Positions 1-8,860 of a DNA stretch of 12,155 nt are shown one piece after another; within the stretch, counting starts at the first letter, position 1, and every line of letters begins with the position of its first letter. Source of the stretch: Larix sibirica (taxonomy: Eukaryota; Streptophyta; Pinopsida; Pinales; Pinaceae). A program made the translations under genes and the position numbers. The stretch lies in NCBI GenBank assembly GCA_004151065.3, contig NWUY0300010046.1:58870-71024 (forward strand). Reading direction: 5' to 3'. The notes below the pieces were generated by a model. The model was not told the DNA's origin and made no database searches. It was given only the letters and a program-made list of their open reading frames with translations.

Positions 1-4
1 ATCA

Positions 5-282
5 GCACCCTACTGAAGCACTAGTGCAATAGGTGAAGATAAACGCACCAGTAAAGTTGATTGAAAATGTCAACTGTAGTTATATTTTTAAAATATAACG
101 GTGATGTTAATATACGGTGGCGCACCGGGGCATAGCATTACAAAAAGCACCAGGGCATGCAACGAGTATTATGTTGCACCGGGTCCCTATTACTTTCAGC
201 ACCTCGGTGCTGCATTGCTTAAAGCGCACTGTTGCTACATTGTTTTAAACACACTAGCACGATTGGAGTGATCGAAAGCACC
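5..282. repeat. GCACC-rich non-coding tract
   Basis: GCACC occurs at 5, 45, 122, 147, 176, 199 and 278, with one reverse-complement GGTGC at 206, often inside wider words such as GCACCGGGG and AGCACCAGGGCATGC. Spacing is irregular, so this is not a clean tandem array. There is no coding frame. It may be the edge of an older repeat or an LTR fragment, but I cannot name a family. Confidence 0.45.
79..99. repeat. Perfect AT-rich inverted repeat
   Basis: Two 10-base arms, GTTATATTTT at 79-88 and AAAATATAAC at 90-99, are exact reverse complements around a single T at 89. With a one-base centre this is a near-palindrome rather than a normal stem-loop. It may be chance in AT-rich DNA or a terminus of a small decayed element. 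Confidence 0.5.
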
Positions 283-566
283 ATATATTATTTCCTATTT
301 GGTGAGCAGTGACCACTGACATCGCACTATAATATTTATATTTTATTTTTATTTTGGTTAATTCCATTATTCATCAGAAATTGAAATATTTTTTATAATA
401 GTTTTAATTTGAATTTTAATTATTGCATTTGGATATGATGTTTGGATTAATTGTTATATCANCAAATACCTACAGATACATTGTTGGGCGTCGTTCGATA
501 GTGGGATCTGCTAAAATCCCTAATCAATGGCATCACGGTTCCTCTGAGATGCCACCCCCTCTCTAG
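283..566. other. Non-coding leader, no gene seen
   Basis: This AT-rich stretch, especially 325-460, holds no supportable gene. Position 462 is an N. From about 480 the composition becomes more balanced and runs into the LINE ORF1 start at 567, so 480-566 may be the LINE 5' untranslated region. I found no target-site duplication that would fix the LINE 5' end. Confidence 0.4.
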
Positions 567-1243
567 ATGGAGAAGGGAAAAAAAACAAAGGTAAAGAGCC
601 CGCCTAGGAAGCCTCTTTGTCGCATCCAAAGGCGACTCGATCATGGGAGCCAAAGAAATGTATTCCATAGCCAACAAAAATGCCAAGATATAAAGTTCAT
701 TCATAACGATATGAGAGATATACGTAGTTTATGAAGGATCACGCTTTGAACGGTAATTTTTAAGGATTATAGTCATTTGAGCAGGATTTGATCCGATGAA
801 TCAAGGCCTGGTGGAAACCAAAGGGGAAATATGAGCTTCGATTAGGTTCAAAGGGTTTCTTCACCACAAATTTTCATAACCTAGAGGACAAAGATCATAT
901 TTTTTATGGAGGGCCATATTTATACAACTCAATTAGTCACTTCCTACGAGATTGGACGGAAAAATTCATCCCTAACAAAGAATATTTCTCCCATGCCACA
1001 ATATAGATTCATCTTTATTCCCTCCCCCTGATGTTATAGCTACTATAAACTCTAGAGGGAATAGGAAATACCGTAGGAAAATATGTAAAATCCTATGAAG
1101 CCACCAAGGTACGACGATACACCTCCTATGCAAGAATCTATGTCTATATGAACATCTCTCAAGCTCTCCCCGGTGAAATATGCCTCACTTGGCATGACAA
1201 GGATTGGATCCAAACAATAGACTACGAGCACATCCCCTTTAGG

Positions 1244-1285
1244 TGTAGGAAGTTCCATGTTCATGGACATATCTTTAGAGATTGC
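1244..1285 (+). other. Zinc knuckle of ORF1, second Cys lost
   Basis: The frame reads RCRKFHVHGHIFRDCPLN. The C-x2-C-x4-H-x4-C spacing is exact, with Cys at 1244, His at 1268 and Cys at 1283. The second ligand position (1253-1255) is TTC, Phe, where a Cys codon is expected; TGC to TTC is one substitution. Loss of one of four zinc ligands should abolish metal binding. Confidence 0.85.
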
Positions 1286-1940
1286 CCCCTCAACATCCCA
1301 TCTCGTCCTATTACTCAAGAGACCAATAAAAATAAAGAGTATTTCATACTAGTCCATTGTAAGAGGAAGGAAGACTACAAACGACAAGGAGGAAACCCAA
1401 CACAAAAAATTTCCACTAAGAAAAAATACTATGATCTCCTAGAAGATTCAGAGGCCCAAGAAAGGGAGGTAGAAGAGAAAACCACATAGCACAATATGCC
1501 CACTACCAGTAACACAAGGCAGCTTACTCAACCAGAATTAACCAGAGAAGAAGCAAGCATAACTCCACAAAAATATCCTATCTTAGCAGAGCAGGAAGAT
1601 GCAGAGATGGAGGATGGAGGTGACATGGGTTCATAATTTGATGGCAATGATCTGGTAGGTCTCAACTTGGAAAACATAGTAGAGGCTTGTATAAAGAGAG
1701 ACTACAGAGTAGTACCAATGGAACACCTAACAAACGTTCACAAGGTCTACCTCAACTCGAGAGAGATAAAATTGGCAAGGGAAAAAGCAAATCTGGGAGT
1801 TTCTTCAAGACCTGGTAAGCCTACCAATAAACCCCCCAAAAATGAAAAAAGAGGGGACGAAATCCACACAAATAGCTCCTTGAGGAATTTGGACACATAA
1901 TGGTAAACTCGGGAATAATGGATGTGCTCAAATGCACATT

Positions 1941-1945
1941 CACCC
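1941..1945. repeat. Target-site duplication, left copy (CACCC)
   Basis: CACCC directly precedes the TGTAACATCC terminus and is repeated directly after the right terminus at 5062-5066. Five bases is the usual duplication length for Gypsy and Copia LTR-element integration. Confidence 0.88.
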
Positions 1946-2401
1946 TGTAACATCCTCTTTTGTACCCTATTTATTTATAAACTTAGTAACTTATTGGGTG
2001 ACGCATGTAGAACGAATGGTAACTAGGTTCACTAGGGAAGAAGTGAATGACTAGGGAGCCGTGCGGAAATGACCATAGTATTTCGTATCTTGTAAGCTAT
2101 AATGGTGTTAAGGTAGAAATTCATCCTAGTAGGATTACCTTTTACTAACTTAGTTAGTAGGGCCTACTTCTCAATCATGATAAACCTAATATGGTTAATA
2201 TAATTTAGTAAAATTATAATTGCCGGCATGAAATGCAAGGGTATCACCTATAAAGATATGAAATACAGGTAGGCAGAGAGAGTCATCTTTAGATACTATA
2301 CTATAATCACCTTAGAATGGAAAAGTATAGATAATTCTAAAGAGATTTCTGTATCATGTATATATGAAATAATTATAAAGGTACACTATATCAAGATGTT
2401 T

Positions 2402-2443
2402 AATATATATATATATATATCATGATATATATATATATATATG
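2402..2443. repeat. Palindromic (TA)n microsatellite
   Basis: Two runs of alternating A/T of about 18 bases each flank a central CATG at about 2421-2424, making a long self-complementary stretch within the LTR. It is prone to hairpin formation and length change. Confidence 0.8.
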
Positions 2444-3091
2444 AGATACTTATTTATATATGAGAGGATTAGCGATTGACATATTATAAAGAGTAAAAAC
2501 TCTTATAACTACACCACATAAATATTATAAAGAGGCATCGCTATGAGTAGTATGAGGGATGGCTCCTTGTTTAAAGCTATTAAGAAATTAGTTCTTTTGA
2601 GGTTTCGAACTTGAGTTGGGGAAACACTTTTTATGACTCTCCACGAGTGCCTTGGAGAGTTCCTTGGGCGATGCCTCCAAGATAGAAGAAAATTACCTAA
2701 CTTTTCTCCCTAAGTGCCATTTGTCGCGGGAAAGGAAAATGTTGCTGCCAATTGTCGTAGTTAGGTTTTGAACTGACATGTGTATTCCGTTTGCATAAGG
2801 TATTGGAATATTTCCTAGGGTTACTTATACACATGCTAGGAGGGGGAAATGGGATTCCGGTACATAGGTTTGGTCCCTTGTATAGATACAGATTTTTGAA
2901 ACATTGTTTTGTTGTTGGTGGGAACTGTGTAAAGTTTTAGGGTAGGCGGAGGAAGCCAAAACCTTCTTGCTCAGAGTTTATATTTTTTATATCAGTTGTC
3001 TCCAGCTGTTGGTGATGGGGTGAAACCTATATCATTTGAATTTTTATGCATGTGGATATTATGTAGAAGTAGATTGATGCTGCACAGAGCT

Positions 3092-3128
3092 GGGCGATCC
3101 CTCCTTCGTGGGGATCGACCCCTGAACC
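3092..3128. repeat. 37-bp LTR-internal repeat, copy 1
   Basis: This 37-base unit starts GGGCGATCCCTCCT and ends CCCTGAACC. It matches the unit at 3179-3215 at 33 of 37 positions. GCGATCC and GGATCG within it are inverted, so each copy can fold on itself. Confidence 0.8.
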
Positions 3129-3178
3129 ATTTTCTGTAGGTATATTTATACATGTAGTATATAAGCTGCGCCAATTTT

Positions 3179-3215
3179 GGGCGATCCCTCCTCAGTGAGG
3201 ATCGAACCCTGAACC
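3179..3215. repeat. 37-bp LTR-internal repeat, copy 2
   Basis: Second copy of the 37-base unit, offset 87 bases from the first. Its self-complementarity is better than in copy 1: CGATCCCTCCTCA pairs largely with TGAGGATCG. A shorter partial relative, GATCGACCCCTG, occurs at 3944-3955. Confidence 0.8.
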
Positions 3216-3361
3216 TAAATATTGGTAGTTATGTGACTATTGATTTGCTTTCTGTATGACAGTGAGGCGTGGTCCTTGTAAACATCGAGAGTCATTGTAG
3301 TGATATCACTTAATGGTTGTGTTTTGAGATTTGTTATATATCTTTGAATTTACAAAGACTG

Positions 3362-3384
3362 GTATATATATATATATATATATA
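3362..3384. repeat. (TA)n microsatellite
   Basis: About 11 uninterrupted TA units lie inside the LTR, just before the GGGACGGCT repeat modules. Confidence 0.85.
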
Positions 3385-3414
3385 CACGGCTGCGTCATTA
3401 TACTTTTATGTAAA

Positions 3415-3431
3415 AGAGATCACTGATCTCT
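3415..3431. repeat. 17-bp near-palindrome AGAGATCA-C-TGATCTCT
   Basis: Perfect 8-base arms sit around a single central C, placed 10 bases before the first GGGACGGCT module. It could be a protein-binding site in the LTR or a chance palindrome. Confidence 0.6.
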
Positions 3432-3441
3432 GAAGGTGATT

Positions 3442-3475
3442 GGAGGGGACGGCTGTTCAAGAGCCCGATCCCACC
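3442..3475. repeat. GGGACGGCT module, copy 1
   Basis: Reads GGGGACGGCTGTTCAA followed by GAGCCCGATCCCAC. GGCT...AGCC is an internal inverted repeat around TGTTCAAG, so the unit can form a short stem-loop. It is the best-preserved member of a family scattered through the LTR. Confidence 0.7.
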
Positions 3476-3522
3476 TAAAATTGGTTACCTGTTGTGTTTT
3501 TAGTTACAGCAATATTGTTTGG

Positions 3523-3554
3523 GGAAGGGAAGGCTGTTCAATAGCCAATCCCAC
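3523..3554. repeat. GGGACGGCT module, copy 2
   Basis: Reads GAAGGGAAGGCTGTTCAA followed by TAGCCAATCCCAC. It keeps the GGCT...AGCC pairing of copy 1 and lies 80 bases downstream of it. Confidence 0.7.
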
Positions 3555-3590
3555 ATTTTTGTTGCTTATGATATGTTTTCATTTCAGTAG

Positions 3591-3710
3591 GATAACTCAA
3601 TAGCAGAGCTTGATCCAATAAATTCGTTTATTACGTGGTTACATTCCGAGAAGGGACGGTTCGGCTCTATAACAGAGTTCGATCCCGATAAATTCACTAT
3701 TATGTGTATA
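3591..3710. repeat. GGGACGGCT modules, copies 3 and 4 (diverged)
   Basis: Two further relatives lie head to tail. The first carries CAATAGCAGAGCTTGATCC and then AATAAATTCGTTTATTA; the second (3649-3710) carries GAAGGGACGG, ACAGAGTTCGATCCCG and ATAAATTCACTATTA. The two share a GAG(C/T)T(T/C)GATCC core followed by ATAAATTC, about 70 bases apart. The first has lost the GGGACGG head. Confidence 0.6.
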
Positions 3711-3780
3711 CTGTGTGAATTACGGATATGGAATCTCTACAGCTTTTTGTTGATAGACTTCTTGCAGGATCATATCTCTG

Positions 3781-3870
3781 AGATGAAGATAATGATCTTG
3801 TTTTTAACATTATATTATTAAATAGATTTCCATATGGGATCACCTTTTTAAAATGAGGATGGTGATCTTT
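3781..3870. repeat. Diverged GATGAAGATAATGATCTT repeat pair
   Basis: AGATGAAGATAATGATCTTG at 3781-3800 and AAATGAGGATGGTGATCTTT at about 3851-3870 are related words about 70 bases apart. The spacing is like that of the neighbouring GATCC modules, which suggests this part of the LTR grew by duplication of roughly 70-bp units. Confidence 0.45.
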
Positions 3871-4640
3871 GCACTAATATGATGGACTGCTTATTTCCTT
3901 GTTTGTATATTTAATTACTGAGAACGGAACTAGGAGATCAAGAGATCGACCCCTGCGTCCCTCCTGTCGATGTATGAACTCCATATTGTTGTATTTTTTG
4001 TTGTTAAGGCACAGCGTAGGAGTAATTTAAATGTCTGAACAATCATCCAGGATGGACAGCTTGGAGCCAATCCAGCTTTGGGTTTTATTATAAAATATTA
4101 GTAAGTATAGAGACTGATATATAGATAGTAGTGCAGTATATTCCGGTAACGTTTCTTCCACAATGCAATATGAAGTATGTGCCCTGCATAAACCTTGGAT
4201 AGAAGGTTTAGTGACCTATTTTTCTTTACATGAGTTGTCGAGTAAACTGTTCTCTATACTAAGAGGTTAGTATAAAGAAGTATAAGGTTTGGGGAATCAT
4301 GATTGTCACGACATGTAGACTTCGTTTATGAAATTGTTCTTAACTTTGTTCAATAACTGGCATATCTTTAGGTTGTCTGAAGATTTATGGGTATTTCGGT
4401 TTGCTTGAATTGTAGTAGGTAATCGGTGACTCGGAATATAATTCTAATTATTGTATTGCAGCAGGGAAGAAATGTGATCTGAATGGATCACTGATTTATT
4501 GGATTGCAGTAATGAAGTCCCGTGATCTCTACGGATTTCTGTTGTTTGTTTTTGTTTTGAAATCAACATAAACGTGATTGTCAGTGGATATACATGCTAG
4601 GAAGAGTAAGGGAAACTACTTTTCTGTCATAAGGACCTTT

Positions 4641-4675
4641 GGGAAGGGACGGCTCAGTAGAGGCCTGATTCCTAT
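4641..4675. repeat. GGGACGGCT module, distant copy
   Basis: Reads GGGAAGGGACGGCTCAGTAG followed by AGGCCTGATTCC. The head is nearly identical to copies 1 to 3, but it sits about 1 kb away near the other end of the LTR. Confidence 0.6.
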
Positions 4676-5061
4676 AGCCCAATTGTTTTCGTAACAATTG
4701 TATTGTGCGATGTAACCTTTTTTATTAATGAAATATGAGATGAACTTGCTTTTGTGGACGTAGCCCAAGTTGGGGTGAACCACGATATATATGGTTTGCT
4801 GCATATGGACTCTTTGTGTATGTCCTTGATGGTCTCTTTCATTTGGAAGTTATGATGATTTGGTTATTTATATTGTCTCGTCGCATATATATTAAGAGAT
4901 GTATTGCTTACAAACATGCATATTGTTATAGTGTCTTTCAAATTAAAGATGATGATGCTTCATAAATAAATCTCTTGATGGTTAATGTTATTGAAGATTC
5001 TTTCTTAAAATTTTCATTACTTTTACCGAAATTACTAATTTGATAACTCGAGTATGTTACA

Positions 5062-5066
5062 CACCC
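5062..5066. repeat. Target-site duplication, right copy (CACCC)
   Basis: CACCC directly follows the TGTTACA terminus and matches 1941-1945 exactly. Confidence 0.88.
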
Positions 5067-5086
5067 CCATTCATCCCAAATCTTAA
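5067..5086 (+). pseudogene. Last codons of LINE ORF1, cut off by the LTR
   Basis: When the LTR and one CACCC are left out, frame 1 of the upstream ORF1 piece continues here and ends PIHPKS at TAA 5084-5086. The stop lies three bases before the ORF2 ATG at 5090, a normal spacing for the two ORFs of a plant LINE. This continuity independently supports the insertion boundaries. Confidence 0.75.
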
Positions 5087-5089
5087 TTA

Positions 5090-5765
5090 ATGAAGATACC
5101 ATCCTGGAACATAATGGGAATCAAGAGTAGGAGCAAACATAAGCTCTTGCACAAACATATATTGGAGGAACAACCATATAGACTTATGCTACAAGAAACA
5201 AAATGCTCTGGGGATGAGGCATTACTCATCTTCTCGAAGTGTTTCCACAATAGTCAAGATATTACCATTGATGTATGAGGCAATGCGAGAGGCCTAACGA
5301 TCCTTTGGAACCCCAATACCATTGAGGTATCTAATCCTTTTTCTAAAACCTGGATGATCTCAAATTAATCCGGTTATATTGGATCTCATGTCAAGGGCAC
5401 CATTACAAATGTCTATGGGATGCAGACTCTGTAGGACAAGTTAAATTTTCTTCAGCTTCTCAGCAGCATAAGGGAACTAAATAGGGAGTTGCACTAGATA
5501 ATAGGGGGTGGAATTCAACATAATCACTTGAATAACAAGACTTGAAACGAATAGCATAGAGTTCTCTATCTTCATCCAAAATAATGACCTGGTGGATCCA
5601 AAAACCATAAATGGATCCTACACCTGGAGCAATAGGAGATCAGGCTCTCAACAGGTTGCATGCTTCCTGGATAGATTTTTGGTAAGTGATTCTCTCATTA
5701 TGATTGGTATTTCCATTGAATCTGACATTATTCCTTTCAATGGCTCAAACCACTGGCCACAATAG
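5090..5765 (+). other. ORF2 AP-type endonuclease domain
   Basis: The domain starts with SWNIMGI, followed by LMLQETKC, whose Glu codon (5195-5197) is the conserved metal-binding residue. It goes on with GNARGLTILWNP, a TNVYG block and, after a frameshift, TWSNRRSGSQQVA, LDRFLVSDSL and GSNHWP. The frameshift lies inside the GGDFN active-site motif: GG ends at 5509 in frame 2 and FN begins at 5514 in frame 3. The terminal S-D-H motif reads S-N-H, with AAC at 5748-5750. A compensating frameshift follows at about 5756. The domain is recognisable but inactive. Confidence 0.87.
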
Positions 5766-5799
5766 TACTTAATTTCGATCTCAGAGGTAGATCCCTCCA

Positions 5800-6421
5800 C
5801 AAGTCATTCTTCTTTGAGAATTTTTGGCTCACAGATAATAAATTCCAAGAAAATGTCGAGAAATGGTGGGAAGAATCAGTCATACACAGGGGCACCCTAA
5901 TGTATCGTTTTCAACATAAGTTAAATTGTTTCAAGCAGAAGCTCAAACATTGGAATAAAACCAGTTTTGGGGATATCTTCTAAGCGCAAAGGGACTTAGA
6001 AGCTCAAATGAAATAGTCTCAGCTGGACATCATTCTCTTAGGCCATATTGATGCTCTCATTGAACAAGAGAAGCGCTTCGATATTCTAATAGCATAACAT
6101 AATGCCCAAGAGGAAATCCTATGGCACCAAAAATTGAGAGTGCAATGGCTCAAGGAAGTCGAGCACAACATGAAGTTCTTTCATTTCTCTACTATCTAGA
6201 GGAATCATATTAATCATATCCAGTGACTTAGGAATCAATAGGGGGAACTCCTCATGGATAGTGTAGACATTGAACATGAATTGGTGTGATTCTTCAAATA
6301 TATGATGATAGATCCAAATGCAAATTGAAACGAGGCAACCGATAAAATAACTCGGCAGATTCCACACTTAATCTCGAAGGAACAAAATGAGGCCCTGATG
6401 CAACCCATCACTCAAGAATAA
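5800..6421 (+). other. ORF2 linker between endonuclease and RT
   Basis: Frame 2 reads through this stretch with several stops. Recognisable blocks are SFFFENFWL near 5804, FKQKLKHWNKTSFGDIF near 5930-5980, EEILWHQKLRVQWLKEVE near 6110-6165 and SKEQNEALMQPITQE near 6375-6420. These are typical of the segment preceding the RT fingers in plant LINEs. Charged, helical composition is expected. Confidence 0.8.
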
Positions 6422-7530
6422 GTGGACAATTCCATGAGGGAAATGCCTATTGGAAAGGCCCCAGGTCTGGATGGGTTCACAACTGACTTCTTCCATCACT
6501 GTTGGTCATTGGTTAGGGAGGAACTATGGAAACTAGTGGAAAATTCAAGACAAACTCTAGGGTTTTTAACTACGCTCAATGCAACCTTTATCTCTTTGAT
6601 TCCAAAGGAGGAAAACACAGAGGACCCCAAGAACTTCAAGCCAATAGTACTATGTAATGTCATCTACAAGGTAATAACAAAGGTGATTTCCTTGAAACTA
6701 AAACCACTATTGCCATCCCTTATTTCTCAAGAGAAAACAGGGTATGTGGAGGGAAGATAGATCATGGATAGCATCATTCTGGCTCATGAGGTGATCCACT
6801 CGCTTCGAACAACCATAAATCCAAGTATGCTCATAAAGCTTTATTTTTCCAAGGCTTTTGACAAACTAAGAAGGAATTATCTATTTTCCATCCTTAATGC
6901 TTTTGGTTTTGACCCCCAATGGAAAATATGGATCATGGCCCTCACGTCATCCTCCTTCTTCTCTATTCTTCTGAACGATTCCCCTTCTAATACTTTCACC
7001 ACCTCTTGAGGCATCAAGAAAGGTGATATGCTTTCTCCTTTTCTTTTTATCTTGATGGCTAAGCGCCTTAGTCATAGTATCAAAGCCACCATTTGCAATC
7101 ACAACCTATTGATCCTTTCGTTGCATGGTATCGATCCTCTTGTCTCTCACAATCAATTTGTGGATGATACTCTCTTAATGGGGGTCCCTTTGTCAGAGAA
7201 ATTGTTACCCTTAAAGCCTTCTTAAGGTATTTTAGTGAATCCTCAGAAACTTCAGTCAACAACCTCGAGTCTCAGTTCTTCTTCTTCAACAGCCCCATAG
7301 CTATCCAACACCACATCTCTTGCATTTTAGGTTTTTCACGGAGCACCCTTCCATCCAAATATCTGGGCATCCCTCTTTTTGCTAATGTCACGAGGAATAA
7401 TTCTTGGGAGGATATTCTGACCTCCTTAAACAAGAGACTCTCATCCTGGACTTTCTTCCCTCTTAATCTAGCCAGTCGCCTCATCCCGATCAAGCCAGTG
7501 CTACAAGTTGTACCCATCTATATGTTTCAT
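6422..7530 (+). other. ORF2 reverse transcriptase domain (RVT_1)
   Basis: Frame 2 opens with MPIGKAPGLDGFTTDFF, the finger motif, then LIPKEENTEDPKNFKPIVLCN and YKVITKVISLKLKPLL. A TAG at 6758-6760 stands where GRQI is usual. Palm motif A reads IKLYFSKAFDKL; the first catalytic Asp is Tyr (TAT 6842-6844). Motif B is GIKKGDMLSPFLFILMA, preceded by TGA at 7007-7009 where Arg is usual. Motif C, FVDDTLLMG, keeps both Asp codons (7163-7168). Frame 1 takes over at about 7186 with SVNNLESQFFFFNSP and then LPSKYLGIPLF and ASRLIPIKPVLQ of the thumb region, up to about 7530. The loss of the motif A Asp alone would abolish polymerase activity. Confidence 0.92.
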
Positions 7531-8160
7531 CTCTAGCTGCCCCTAAAGCAGTCCTAAAGACCATCTGCACCTGATAATGCAAATTCCTTTAGAGCGGAAC
7601 TGAGGGAAGTAGGAAATAGGCCCTCATCAAATGGGAAACTCTTTGTCATCCAAAATCTAGCGATGGTCTTTGTCTTAGACACCCGGAAATCATGAATCAA
7701 ATTTTGGGTGCCAAGATATGGTGGCGCTGGATAAAAAGACCAAATGATCTATGGGATAGACTCCAACAAGCTAAATACGCTCTCTAGGTTGAATAAAATC
7801 ACCTGATTCATTGGGTAGAACCTCAATAGGGATCCCTGATTTGGGATGTTACTTGGAAACAAAGAGACCTTATACACAATCACTGTTTATGGGAAATAAA
7901 AAATGGTAAGTTGACAAAGTTCTGGGTGGACTCTTGGAAACAACTTCCCTCTCTCCAGTCCAAGGAATCCATGACCAACATTCTTCAAAGCTTATAGGAT
8001 CCTCTCAGTCATAAGGTATCGACCTATTGGAACAATTCCCAAGAGGAAGGTGGATGGTGAAAGTGGAAGGTGTTGAATGAAGAGCTTAGCCTCCCTAACC
8101 ACATCGAAATTCAACCTTGGATAGAGGAGGCCCATCGACGTCATCTTCGAATTAAACAAG
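7530..8160 (+). other. ORF2 linker between RT and zf-RVT
   Basis: Frame 3 continues the polyprotein with stops at several points. Blocks seen include SLAAPKAVLKTIC from 7530, ALIKWETLCHPKSSDGL near 7620-7675, LGAKIWWRW at 7704-7730, FWVDSW near 7920 and QPWIEEAHRRHLRIKQG near 8120. This order matches plant LINE ORF2 proteins. No separate gene is present. Confidence 0.78.
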
Positions 8161-8162
8161 GA

Positions 8163-8510
8163 TCGAATATTCTATAGTGGGGTCAATCTCCTTCTAGAAA
8201 CTTCACTATTAAAGAAGCCTACTTGTTGAAAACAAGAATGCATCTTCTCAATAAAGATGAAATATGGGATAGAATTTGGCATTCTGGGCATTGGCCAAAA
8301 ATTTGTGTCTTTCTTTAGCTGATGGTACATGGAAGAATCCTTACATGGGACAACCGGGTTAAAAGGGGATTCACAGGACCTCTGATCTACAATATTTTTG
8401 AACAAGAAAGGGAGACAACAAACCATATTCTAGACATATGTCCTTTTAGCACGCAGATTTGAGATAAAGTGGCGGAAACTATGAGACAAACGGATAGTTA
8501 CAGGGGTGAT
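8163..8510 (+). other. ORF2 zf-RVT-like domain
   Basis: Frame 3 reads FTIKEAYLLKT, then EIWDRIWHSGHWPKICVFL, a TAG (8316-8318) where Trp is usual, LMVHGRILTWDNRVKRG, and ERETTNHILDICPFSTQI ending at TGA 8460-8462, where Trp is again usual. The C-x2-C pair normally placed before the GQ/E-ET-H block reads N-I-F, so the zinc-binding Cys residues are missing, while the later His and Cys remain. Confidence 0.8.
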
Positions 8511-8551
8511 GCAAGAAACACTCTCTTGTATTGCGCACCAATGCTTACAAG

Positions 8552-8860
8552 AATCCTATATTGAACAATATTTGGCAACTTATTCCAAGTTTCATTATGT
8601 GGGAATTTTGGAAGGAGAGGAACAGGTGCATCTTCCAAAATGAAAGAAGATCTTGGCAGTTGATCTGGTAAAAAATTTGCAAGGGCATCACAAAATCAAT
8701 ATCCATATCCCATTGGATTGAAAAATACATTGATTGTGAAGATAGGAAGAAGATCATCCTCAAATTTTGGTTCACTAGTCCCCCCCAAATTCTAGTAAAG
8801 CCTTGCTCAAATACCATCTCCATCTCCAGTCCCACCACTTGGCATGTCCTAGAGGCTGGT
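8552..8860 (+). other. ORF2 linker before RNase H
   Basis: Frame 2 resumes at about 8552 with NNIWQLIPSFIMWEFWKERN, a block with the W-x-IWKERN character seen in plant LINEs just after zf-RVT. It continues with RCIFQNERRSWQ and on to WHVLEAGFTKLNFDGA at the RNase H start. Confidence 0.75.

Larger units (their letters stand above)
567..1945 (+). pseudogene. LINE ORF1 (DUF4283 / CCHC RNA-binding protein) remnant
   Basis: In plant LINEs ORF1 encodes the nucleic-acid-binding protein that packages the element RNA. The likely start is ATG 567 (frame 3), opening a basic, Lys/Arg-rich N-terminus that stays open for 55 codons. At about 725-731 the coding frame shifts to frame 2 and reads on to about 1870. 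The segment from 731 has the DUF4283 pattern, including KDHAL near 734, WWKPKGKYELRLGSKGFFT from 809 and EGIGNTVGKYVKS from about 1055. It then runs YARIYVYMNISQALPG into the zinc knuckle. Stops in this frame lie at 761, 770, 797, 1004, 1037, 1046, 1487 and about 1637. The part after 1667, with KVYLNS and LGVSSRPGKP, resembles the usual C-terminal tail. A further shift to frame 1 by about 1880 carries the reading to the LTR insertion. It is plainly non-functional. Confidence 0.88.
1946..5061. mobile_element. 3.1-kb solo LTR inserted in the LINE
   Basis: The element begins TGTAACATCC and ends GTATGTTACA. The reverse complement of the end is TGTAACATAC, so the termini match at 9 of 10 bases and have the TG...CA form of LTRs. 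CACCC duplications flank it. Its first 100 bases do not recur near its end, so it lacks two LTRs of its own, and I see no gag, protease, RT or integrase coding, primer-binding site or polypurine tract. These facts together indicate a solo LTR left by recombination between two LTRs. The length is large for an LTR but known among plant Gypsy-type elements, conifers included; the superfamily cannot be proved here. Orientation is unresolved because the termini are symmetrical. It contains AT microsatellites and several families of diverged short repeats, listed separately. No gene lies within it. Confidence 0.87.

Noticed and set aside
459-704. Minus-strand 81-codon open frame
   Set aside because: It lies antisense to the ORF1 N-terminus, crosses the N, has unspecific composition and no recognisable motif.
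1052-1318. Minus-strand 88-codon open frame
   Set aside because: It is the antisense shadow of the ORF1 DUF4283/zinc-knuckle region, which reads convincingly on the plus strand.
3092-3215. CRISPR-like array
   Set aside because: Only two full units, diverged, in eukaryotic transposon DNA; no cas genes and no regular spacers.
3092-3215. tRNA-derived sequence, suggested by GATCGAACCCTGAACC resembling a T-arm
   Set aside because: No acceptor stem, D-arm or anticodon arm of proper spacing could be found around either copy.
1946-5061. Complete LTR retrotransposon or DNA transposon instead of a solo LTR
   Set aside because: No second copy of the first ~100 bases near the end and no gag-pol or transposase coding. 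TG...CA ends with a 5-bp duplication argue against common DNA transposon families.
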